A stretch of DNA of 64,000 nucleotides from Auriscalpium vulgare. Its lineage: Eukaryota; Basidiomycota; Agaricomycetes; Russulales; Auriscalpiaceae. Within the stretch, counting starts at the first letter, position 1. Every line of letters begins with the position of its first letter. The notes under the pieces are model-generated. The model saw only the letters and a list, made by a program, of their open reading frames with translations. It was not told the DNA's origin and made no database searches. This document shows positions 46,094 to 56,172 of the stretch, piece after piece. The stretch covers positions 1 to 64,000 of the forward strand of contig JAHBBC010000028.1 in assembly GCA_019915015.1 (NCBI GenBank), given 5' to 3'. The position numbers and the translations under genes are program-made.

Positions 46094-48593
46094 CTAGACA
46101 AGATAACCTCCCTCGTCGTCGACGCCAGTGAGCGGATTTTGAACATAGTCCACTTCAAGGATAGGTTCCTCTACCGCATGCCTGATAAGGGATGAGCACT
46201 TCGAACAACACAAGATAAACCGGAAGAAGCAGGAACTCACTGTGTCTCGACGTGTATAAGCACATCCGCTTTAAAGCACCACGTCGACCCAGGAAAGGGA
46301 CCAATGTGGTAATTACAGTGGCCACAACCCCATCCCCGGTCACTTCCCGTTGGCACATAGTTCTCCCGTGCACGCCTTGCCTCGTCATCATTGAGCAGTC
46401 TCCACTGGTCAGCACGGGACTGGCCTCCGTGCTGATAGGTGGAATGATAGACCTATGAAGGATACGAAGCTCAGTATCTCTCACTCGCAAGAGGCATAAT
46501 GGACTCACACAGGAGCGCCAATTCATCGACTTCCGGCCAACGGGTCCAAAGTGTCCTGAACCTGGCGGGCAATCCATGCAAATAATTTGCGCCTCAGCAC
46601 GGTCCAGCTCCGAAGCTGTGGTGCTGTCTGGGTCCATCTGCAGCAGCCCAAGTAAATGTGACACGACGGTTCGCCTCGCCTCAGAGAATTGCGGGCGCGA
46701 GCAGAAGTGTGCGAGCATCTCGATGCCCGTGGACCCAACGGGCTGATGCAGACATTCATTGCCGCACCTGAATTGTGAGGTAGCGAGACAGAGCCCGCCA
46801 GCTTTCCCTGTGAAGAAGCCGTCGCTGAGTATAGCCTCCGTCGAGAGAGAGGGCGCCGGACCCGTGCGTGGAAGGAGCGCGAGGAGGCCTACGGCGGCCA
46901 CGCGAATAAACTCGATGGCCTGTGGAGTGGCTGCCACGCACGCGGCATTCATACGGGCAGTGAGCTCCGCGCTCTCCGGCTCATCAGCTTCAATTGATGC
47001 ATCGAGTATGGAGAGGGAGAGCGGCTTGATCCCGAGCGCAATGGGAGCAATACGGACCGGAAGCGTTGATACATGGGCTTTCCAAGTCTCGCCTAAGGAT
47101 GCCGCTCTGTCGGCTCGGCGCTTGAGCCGTCCGGACTGCAAACGTTCTTCCTTCTTCCGCGCGAGCTCAACCTGGAGGATGGGGTAGACACGCGCCCATA
47201 CTGAATACCGCTGATAAATTGGTTCAAGCGCACAGTCGAAACGATCCACTCACCGCGGTCGGTCATGGGCTTGGCTACAGATGTTTCCCGATGGCCCCAG
47301 AGCGCTTCTATGTCTTCACTCTCATAATTGAGGGCAAGCAAACGTGTCTTGATGCTGAAGGCGAAGTCAGGTTTGAATGCAGGGCGACTGAGCGTTCTTA
47401 CTTCATGAAGCGTTTGGCCTTTTCTTTGGCTAGGTGATCGCTGCGGTTCTGAGCTTCCCTGTCTTCCCACTCCTTGCACAAATGGCTATGCTGCCCGCGG
47501 CGTCAGACAAGATTTGCTTCTGCAGCAGTGATAAAACTCACATTCAGCTTCACAGTCATCGCCGCTTTCTTCGCAGCACGAAATTCGCTCAAGTGCATAC
47601 TAAAAGCCTCCGATAGCACACTCTCGTGCTGCGCCCGTAGGAAATCAAGCTCCTTTGCAAGGCGCGCTACGTCTTCATCCCACCAGCGGGGCTCGGCACG
47701 CCTACCTACTGCGTCTGGTATACTTTCAAATCAGTAACGTCGATTTCCAGTGGATTCTAGACGCACGGTCTACACTGGGCAAACCCTGAAGGTCAATTGT
47801 CGCCACGCCAAAACGTGCCGATGCTTCGGCCTCACTCAGTAAACTGTATGACAAGCGTCAATATTCGACCTTGCGACAGGCTGCTCCCCACATACTGCCA
47901 AGACACACACGATTTGCACGCGCGTCTTCGGAGAATAAACAAGGCCTTTGCAGCAGATTTGGCTCCACATGTCTACGAATGGAATGGATAAGTAAACAAG
48001 GTAATAATGCATGAAGGCAGGTCTCACGAAGCAAGAGGTGCCACCGAAAAGCAGATTTGCCCACGCAGGGGTTGACATATCATCCGGGCGGGGCGGAGCA
48101 TCTGGGACGCGACTGAACGAACACTTCCACAGAAAAAGAGACCGCCGCGACAGCAGCATTTGACGGAATGCTTTCGTCGTGCGTGCGAGCTGGAGGAGAC
48201 CTCCTGGAGGCAGATTCCCGAAGATCTGGGGCCATTTTACACAGAGCTAGTATGATCAGGGAACTATCCGTACCTCATATAAGATGTCGAGGGGCAAGGA
48301 GGGCAGGGCACTGAGCCGGCCCCGCTTTCCCGAGTTGTTCCCTTCGCCGGCTGCTCGTACTTCACAGGTGCAGTCTGCGCCCGCCTGAGTGGCCTGGGAG
48401 TCGCGGCGGCGGGCGAAAGTGACAGGGCGAGTGCAGGCGCTATAGTACCGAAAACGGTTAGAGCGTTGGTCGTGGTGGCAGATTGGAAGAAGAGGGGTCG
48501 GAGTGGCCAGAACGATGGGGCGACGCTACGCCTAATAGTATGAGACGTACTTTCGTGATCGTTCGCTTGCTGTGCGCTGAGGTTTGATGCCAT
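46094..48593 (-). CDS. F-box protein B, tail-to-tail paralogue of A
   Basis: Same family and layout as the gene at 43346-45919, on the opposite strand, 174 nt from its 3' end. It starts MASNLSAQQANDHE (48593). The F-box is split by an intron as in A (LPSLPLDILYE + IFGNLPPGGLLQLART), followed by WANLLFGG, the Cys motif CFTCGAK..RRRACKSC, a WWDEDVARLAKELDFLRAQHE helix, IKTRLLALNYES, and RYSVWARVYPILQVELARKKEERL. The last exons carry SCVYHS (after a GT-AG intron), WGCGHC, then HAVEEPILEVDYVQ to the stop at 46096-46094. Unlike A, I find no frameshift in the 3' half. The first two splices near 48550-48370 are uncertain. Function: probable SCF adaptor. Confidence 0.75.
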
Positions 48594-49990
48594 GACACGC
48601 CGTGTCCGGGGGTGATGGTTGCCTAACAGCGGGCGATAGTTAAGAGGAGATCGAGTGTGTTAATGAACTTGACGGCACATTATATCTTGGTGGGATGACC
48701 TTCCCACGCAGTTGCACAATGGTCAACGTTTGTTACGATTCCCTGAGTTTACGAAGTTGAATCGTTTACTAGGGGGTTTTTCGACGTCGTGCCTGCATCT
48801 ATTCGGTCATGGTCGCCGGGTGCCGGTTGATTGCCTGTTTGATTGCCGGCGCCTTCCGGTGGTGTTTGTCCGGCCGGCCCGGCCTCGCGCCCGCGTTCTA
48901 CCAATGCTGCCCATCCCCACCCCTTACTTGACTCCCGTGCTCTCAAATTGCTCTCGACACACCTGCCAACACACATCGGTGCCCGCCCATCGACTCCATG
49001 CCTGCCACGTCACTCGTCTGTGTCGTCAGATTCGACACCGCGTCTCCTTGACGACGGTGACTCTGCAACGACTCTACGCCTGTGCGCGCATCATCGCCGA
49101 GCCTTTCGCCACCATACAACATCCATCGCCATACTCCCACCCTGCCAGCAACCAACTGAGCTACGCTCACAGCGGCACGCTCTACAAGACCGGCCCATGC
49201 CAGCACACGCGGCTTGCCTGCACGTCGCGCGTTGTCGGTCGCCGCGCACAACTAACCAGGCACCTCCATCCTGCACTCTCATCCACCAGCGACGCACCCA
49301 CGCGCGTCCTCCTCACCACGGCCCTCCGCTTCTCCTCCTTCGTGCACAGAGTTGGATGTCACGAAATCGCCGGCCGATGCCGAGCCATCACGGCACTGCC
49401 GCGCATGCACTCGACGCACTGCACATCAAGATGCACTCGAACGCCAACGACGTGCCGCGCACCGCCGCCACGTCACCGCGCTCAGCGGCGCCAGCGCATC
49501 GACATGCACTCGACGACGTATCGCGCGCTGGCCCCACGTCAGCCGTGTCGCACGTGCTCGGGAGGAGGAGAAGGATGAAGGGCGAAGGAGTGAAGAGAGG
49601 AGGAGCAGGTTGAGGAGACGAGCCCAAGGGGCTCGAGGCCGGTGAGCAGGCGTCCCGCGAGACTCATACAACCCCAAACCCGCACTCGTGCCAGTCCTCG
49701 TCGCCCCACCACCCTGCTGCACGCCCAGGCCCGCGTCCACGTCCGCGTCCGCGTCCCCCGCACCCGCTCGACGCAAGCCCACGCCCGCGTCACCGCTCAC
49801 GCCGAAGTCGCAGGCCCACATCAACATGGCAAGCGCGACCGAGCCCCCTGCGTCTGCTCGACATGCGCCAGTCAACACCGCGCTGTCCCGCGCCGCCCCA
49901 ACACTGGCCGGCGCGCTCACGCACCAGCATGGCCACACCGACTCCCTCTCGCCGCCGCCCGGGTCTCCCAGATGATCATAACGGCCACCT
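48594..49990. other. GC-rich, low-complexity stretch
   Basis: Long open frames occur on both strands (for example 48712-49578 plus and 49426-50568 minus), but all are Arg/Ala/Pro/His-rich and show no domain. They look like by-products of high GC. No gene called. Confidence 0.45.
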
Positions 49991-50293
49991 ACAGTCGACT
50001 GGAAATCATTCACCAACACCATCGAGTTGATGCGCGCCATCCTCGAGACGATGCCGCTCCTCGACATCCCCCTCTCGCCGCAGAACGATGCAGCCCGCCG
50101 CGCAGTCATCCTCTCCCTGCCCCTACAGATTGAGGCCGACGTTTTGCCCAGCGACGTGTCCGGCGCTATCAAGGGGCTTTGGCGAGACAACGGTGTTCGC
50201 GAGGCTGTCAGCCGTTCGCACGAATTCCAACTCAACGACTCGGCGGTGTACCACTTCAACCCGATTGACCGCCCTGCAACGTCACTGGGCCTC
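49991..50293 (+). pseudogene. G-protein alpha subunit fragment (helical domain only)
   Basis: One open block reads VDWKSFTNTIELMRAILETM ... IKGLWRDNGVREAVSRSHEF then QLNDSAVYHF. The order of a helical-domain RAI helix, LW.D.GV.EA..R and QLNDSA.Y matches the alpha-helical domain of fungal G-alpha subunits. The N-terminal P-loop (GxGxxGKS) and everything after the helical domain (switch I/II, NKxD) are missing nearby. After about 50293 the frame loses similarity. Probably a truncated duplicate. It cannot be a working GTPase as seen here. Confidence 0.55.
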
Positions 50294-52127
50294 GCCACTC
50301 CTGTGCGTTGCTTTCTCGCGTACAGCGCCATCCTGGACATGGCCTCCTCCGACCTCTGGCTGGCGGGAATCTCGCGCACTTGCGCAACCTCATCGTGGAG
50401 CTTGATAGCCTCGTGCGCGAGCTGCATAGTGAGCCCGCTTCCATCTCTCCTCGCCCGCCGTCCCGTCCACTCATGTAGCAGTGCAGGCAAACTGCACCTT
50501 TGTGAGGCCAACACTAACTTCTGCGATGGCGATCCAAACAAGAAATGGCACTCGCGAGTCGCGCGCATCCAAGCGGCCGACGCGCATGCGCCTCAACCTG
50601 CAGCGACCGCACGGCCCCACTACAATAACGCCGCGGCCAGGCCCGCACCATTCAAGTCCCAGCCCGGCGGCAAGCTGGCGCAGCAACCGTAGTTCCCGTG
50701 CTCATCGCTTCTCGATGTCGGCCGACTCCGCCTCCGCGTCGTCGTACCACGCGTGCCCGCCTGCCTCCGCCGCGCCATACCACAAGTACCATCTGCAGTA
50801 CGGAGCGGGAGCTCTCGCTTGTCGTACAGCCCGTACACGTAGACGCTCGGCCCCGCCGCCGCGTACGTGTACTGCGATGCCGCCTTCTGCCCATGCGACG
50901 CGAACCTGTGGGCCACTCGATGGCCGCGCTCATGCGGCAGCTGCGCCAAGCACTCAACATCCTGCGCGGCCTGCTCGCTGTGCTCGGGCAGGGCGCGCAT
51001 GCAGGAGCTCCTTGACCTTAGCAGTAAGCCCCGCTCACACGCTTCATGTTACTGCGTGAGTTCTGATTGCGCGCACGCACCCGCAGGCCCGCGGAGGGGC
51101 CTGGGGTGCTCGTCCGGAACGTCTGTGTGCCTTTAAATGCTACGCAAGTAGAACAGATAGGACATGAAGAGGCGGTTAGCGAGGGCGCAGGCGGGACATG
51201 GAAGCACATGTGGATGGCAACCAGAGAAGCTCACTATACGTATACAGCGCGGGTGTGCCATCGGTTTTGATTGATCATGTTTGTAGCTGCAATGGAGAGC
51301 CTCCCCTTTGCTGAGTGCAGTGGTCTTTCGCTCAGAGTTTGTTGACTCAGGTATCATATATAGCCAAATGAATTACGCCCTCTGCTTTACAGAACTGATA
51401 CATGCTCGGCAGAGGTTGGCAGCTGAGCGAGGCGGTGGTGGCTTTGCTCGGACCAGCCTGGCAGTCGGACTTGAGTTGGTGCCCTTTGGTGCCTCATCTG
51501 GGACAATGCCGGACACAGCTAGACGATGCCCAGTGAAAAGGGCTGGACAGACGCAGATTCCTTACGTGTGTGTCTCAGGACATAAATTTCTGTCCAGTCT
51601 CAGTGATGCCTGTGGGCAGAACTTGGAAATTTCCGCAATAACACAAGTCATATGCAATACTTACTGTAGGTCAAGTTACTGAATGGAATCGTATTGCCAT
51701 GCTTGAGCATTGGCTCTCTTCAAGCTAGTTCGAAAGGTAAACAAGTATCAAAGTGACACACTGACTGTGCGTTGGTTCTATGCATTCCACGCCCACAATT
51801 AAGCCTTTGTTCGGATTTGGCCGGCGAGACCCGCCCCGTTGTTTGACGTTGGCCACTTGGCCACAGGCTCATGCTGCGGTGAGATGGAATCGAAAAAACG
51901 GTGGCTCGACGATAACGAGCAGAACTTCGTCCAGATGATTCAACTGTCGAGGTGCTGGTGCGACCACGCTCGATCACGACTGGCCACCCAGTGGGGTCGT
52001 ACTGGGCTGGAGAGACCAACCCGGGACAAAAAATCAGTGCTAAAGCCAAATACATCAGACACGGTGTGAACACACTGACAACTTCCTTGCGAATTCGCCT
52101 CCAACTTGATCTTAAATTGGTCCCCGT
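50294..52127. other. No recognised gene
   Basis: A short helical-looking segment (LAHLRNLIVELDSLVRELH, about 50367-50424) and a MRQLRQALNILRGLL-like one (about 50920) are the only protein-like pieces. From 51000 to 52127 I see nothing but unremarkable sequence up to the LTR. Confidence 0.4.
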
Positions 52128-53424
52128 TGACAAGCCCCGTCCCGCGCTGGGAGGGGATCTCGACTGTCTTTTCGCATTTTCGACCAAGTCCTCGGTCACG
52201 TGACCTCGGCCTTCCTGCGCCACGATCGGAACGCCCCGCCGACTCCCACGCTGCTCGCACCACGCGCCCCCAGTCGCCACACGCTCGCCAGCACAGCATT
52301 TCCCACGCCCGTCACGACGCATCAGATTTCCATCAGACTCGCACAGCCTGGTCGCACGACAGCCACGCTCGGCGCTACGCAGCTCCGGAGCTCTCACGCC
52401 ATCCGAGTACCGCCTCAGTCGCTCATTGTCCGCTTGCCCATTGTCCGCCACACGAGTCCGACTACCCCGACGTCCTCCGATTCAGTGCTACCAACTCGCC
52501 CGCTTCCCTCCGATGCGCCCTAGCGCCTTACGACCCGCGCTACGCCCCCGCAGTCACGACGCGACTTGCGATCGACACATGACCCAGTCGCGACCGCGTC
52601 GAGAGTGGTGCACTTCGCACGTTCGCAATCGGAAAGGCGCAGCCTCGTGCCCACATCATCGGACCACCGCTATCGCGCTCGATATGGCGCGCATTGTCCG
52701 TTCCCGCGCTCCCCGACGCTGTTTCCCACAGTCGACGACAGAGAGGATCGTTTCCCGCGCCGCCTCCTTTGTCCTTTGACAGCGCTGATCGCTCGCTCGA
52801 CACCGTTCCCCGCCTCGCTCCTCGTCGTCTGACCGGCGCATGACCTCTACTCATTGTTCGTATTATTTCATATGACGCCGCTATCTTGTTTTCTTTGTCT
52901 TTTCCGATGTCTCCGTACTTACTCGATCGGACACGCACTGTACTCGTCGCAACGTATAAATAGTCGTCGGATACTCTGCGAAATGCAAGTTACGTTCCCC
53001 CCTCATCGCTCCGAGCACAAGTCGTGCACTCTCGCCCTCGTCGTATCGTATAGCGGTCAACATCGGTTGACTGCTCTCGCGCCTCAGCCTCAGCCATCGC
53101 CTTAGCCTTTGTTCTCGCTTCCCGTCTTATCGCCCTCATCTTGTTCCATCGTTGTTGCCCCTTTGCCCGAGTCCTCGATCGCAGTCGCGTCGCAGCCTTC
53201 CGACGTCGTACGTCGAAGCCTCGCTTTCCGATCGGTCGGAGAGTCGATCGATCTCCTCGTCGCTGCTGCGCTCTCGATCGGATCGCTGTACGATTGATCG
53301 GAGACGGTCGTCGCTTACTCCGGGACTCCTGACGCTCGCTCGCACACACACCGACATCTCTGCAGCGCTCTAGGGATTGGTGCTACGTTACGCATTCCGC
53401 CCTACTACCTGGTTGTGTCCATCA
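52128..53424 (+). repeat. 5' LTR of element 2
   Basis: 1297 nt, TGACAAG...CCATCA. By eye about 95-97% like the LTRs of element 1 and identical to the visible part of its own 3' LTR. Confidence 0.93.
52955..52962 (+). promoter_or_regulatory. Candidate TATA box, element 2 LTR
   Basis: TATAAATA in the same context as in element 1 (GCAACGTATAAATAGTCG). Confidence 0.55.
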
Positions 53425-56171
53425 CTTTTGGAGCCCACCGCGAGGGTTTCAGTCAGGATTCCTCCGAAGCAAGCGCCAGCGCCTTCCCCCTTCTCCAATC
53501 GACGCCACACCCGTTCCTCCGCTCTCGCCGACGAAGTCCGACAAAGCTTCGTCGTACCCCCACCTGCTATCCCCGGATCCCCCACGCTCGTCGGAGATCT
53601 CTTCGACGAAGTCCCCAGCCCGGACGCGACTCACAATCACCTTCCGAGTACCTCCGGAAGCGAGTCGTTCGAGCTACTCGATCACCCACACATCCCAGGC
53701 GGCTTCCGAACACCGTCGCCTGCTCTCACACCTTTAACCCCATCGACTCCTTCACGTCCATCGCACCCTCCGACTCCGATCACTCCACCCTCTCCGACTC
53801 CCAACGTCGGACCAGTCACAGCACCGATCACCTTTATCCCCCCTCCCGCAACAACCATAGCTGCCGTACCACCCGTCGCACCGCTTCCGATGGCTACTCC
53901 TATGCCCCCCGCGGTTCGAAGACCGCCCCCGTTTTTGATGAAGAAAACCCGCGATCCATCAGGCGATTCTTTTCCGACCTCGAGACGCTTGCGGCGCAGT
54001 CTGGTCTCACCGACCAGCAGAAGAAAGATTGGGTACAACGCTATGTCCCGATCGAGGTCGCCGATTGTTTCGAGGCTCTGCCAGGCTTCGCAGGCACGTA
54101 CGACGTGTTCAAGGCCGAGATCAAGGCACTCTACCCCACCGCCGATGAGGATCGCACCTACTCCACTTCCGACCTCGAATCGCTCATCTCCGACACGCGT
54201 CGCACGTACATGGTCACGCTCGACGACTTTGCTGCCTACTACCGATCGTTCATTACGATCTCCGGATTCCTCATCCGGCATCATCGGTACTCCGACATGC
54301 AGCAGAAGAGCGACTTTCCGCGTGGGATCCCCGATTACCTTTGGCCGCGCATCGAGGCGCGACTGCAAGTCAAGAAGCCCGATGTGGTCCCAGGCGACAG
54401 CTACGAGGTCGCCGACGTCAATAGCGCTGCTCGCTTCGCGCTTCAGTCGGTCTCGAGGGACATCCGAGGAGCCACCACCGCTACCTCTACGACTGCTCCG
54501 ACCATCGTCGCAAACCCGCCAGCCCCAGTTCCACAGTCGCAGACCCCTCCGCCCGCAATTAAGGCCGAGGACATCATCGCATCGTTCGTCCGAACACTGA
54601 TGCAGGGAGGCGCACTCCCAGGCGTGACTCAACAGGCTGCGGCGGCACCAGTCGCAGTCGCAGTTCCGGCAGTCGCAGTCGCCCCAGCGGCTGTCCCCAA
54701 CGCGAACATGCAGCGCCTGGCAGGTCGATGCCTGTACGATGGTGCTTCCGATCATCGCATCTCAGCGTGCCCCGCAGTCGAAGAAGATATTCGGGCAGGC
54801 ATAGTCGCTCGGAACGCGGACGGAAAGGTTACCTTGCCCAACGGTACCTTCGTGCCCAGTCGCATCACAGGCGACTTCCTTCGCGATCGGGTTAGAGAGT
54901 GGCATCGTCGCAAGGCAGCGGAGCAGCCAGGGGCTGCCGCACAACTGTTCGTCGGCGTAATCCCGGAGGAGCCCCTCCAAGTCTTCACCCTCTCGACTTC
55001 CGATCGCATCGCCACGCTTGAAGCGGAGCTCGCACAGCTGCGCGGCGAACGGACTGCCTCGACCAACGCGCAAGTCTTTGACGGTGTGGAGATCACGCGT
55101 CGCGCTAAGCCCAAGCAGGCTGCGGCCGCTCCGACGGCTTCCGATCAGCCAGCCAAGTCCTCCGATCAGTCGGCGCCCGCACCGGCGCATCCCTTTCGAG
55201 GTGCACGCGATGCGACCGATGCGCCGGTGAAGCCCAAGACAGTGCCAGCCGATCCTCCCAAGGCGGTTCGCGAGCCCAATTATCGCAACTTGCCCCCGGT
55301 CCACCGATCGGAGATCGCAGAGCAAGTTTTCGCTCGCGCTATGAAGGACTCCCAGATCGTCATCACGCCGGAGGAGCTTTTGTCGCTCGCTCCCGAAGTC
55401 CGCGCCAAGTACCGCGACGCAGTCACCCCACGTCGCGCAGTCAACGAGGCAGCAGCAGCACCCGTCGCGACCACGAACTATCATCGCGTCACAGTGGAGG
55501 AAGTCCCCGACGAGGAGCTCGTGTCACCGGCCGCTGCGATAAGGCAGGCTGAGGAGCGCGTCTTCTCCAACTACGCCCCCGATCCCCGAAAGGCCTCCAA
55601 GGAGCAGCTCTGGTCGAACGAATCGAAGGAGTGCGTCCTGTACATGTCCGACCCGATCGAGATGTACCTCAACGATCTCGGCCCCGGCGAGTGCCCCGAC
55701 CCCGACATGCTCACAGTCGCTCGCGACTCGCACGCTCTCCGATCGATCGACGGTCTCGTCGCCGGTCGCGCCACGATCGAGTGTCTGCTGGACCCCGGCT
55801 CGCAAGTCATCGCGATGTCCGAGGAGGTCGCCCATTTCCTGGAGCTCGCCTACTCCCCCAACGTCAAGATCCGACTTCAGAGCGCCAATCGACAAGTCTC
55901 CAGTTCGCTGGGCATGGCGCGCAACGTTCCGATCAAGTTTGGGAACATGACTCTCTACCTGCAGGTGCACGTTGTCCGTGACGTCGCCTATGACATTCTC
56001 CTCGGTCGCCCCTTCGACGTGCTCACCGAGAGCATCGTCCGCAACTACCGCGACGAGGATCAGACGGTTACCATCCGCAACCCGAACTCCGACGACATCT
56101 TGACGATCCCGACCTTCCCGCGAGGCCATCATCGGTTTCGCAAGGCATGCCATAGCGGCTCCCACCTTTGA
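53425..56171 (+). CDS. Gag-protease of element 2 (single C-run frameshift)
   Basis: Capsid-like domain (NPRSIRRFFSDLETLAAQSG; RYVPIEVADCFEAL), a degenerate knuckle (CLYDGASDHRISAC, Asp for the second Cys), a Pro/Ala linker, then retropepsin with LLDPGSQ and ILLGRPF. It ends with CTT TGA at 56166-56171, pol following in +1. The first ATG (53890, MATP) is followed by a run of six C (53905-53910). Element 1 has seven here, and with six the ATG-initiated frame leaves the capsid frame. Upstream of the ATG the frame stays open back into the LTR and is conserved as protein with element 3 (DEVRQSFVV, GDLFDEVPSPDATHN). Start codon therefore unclear. Protease Asp lies in D-P-G-S rather than D-S/T-G. 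Confidence 0.88.
53429..53446 (+). other. Primer binding site of element 2
   Basis: TGGAGCCCACCGCGAGGG, 4 nt after the LTR, identical in elements 1 and 3. Confidence 0.75.
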
Positions 56172-56172
56172 T
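56166..56172 (+). promoter_or_regulatory. Candidate +1 frameshift site CTT-TGA-T
   Basis: Gag-pro stops at TGA directly after CTT, and the pol frame is open from about 56105 in +1. CUU UGA is the slippery codon plus stop used by bacterial release-factor-2 mRNA; slipping to UUU would keep pairing. Element 1 has the same site at 14766-14771; element 3 has GCT TGA at 24115-24110. Confidence 0.5.

Noticed and set aside
48712..49645. Overlapping 256-288-codon open frames
   Set aside because: Low-complexity Arg/His/Ala/Pro sequence in all frames at once, no domain, no homologous copy in the window.
49426..50568. 380-codon minus-strand open frame
   Set aside because: Antisense to the G-alpha fragment and low-complexity DNA; no recognisable motif.
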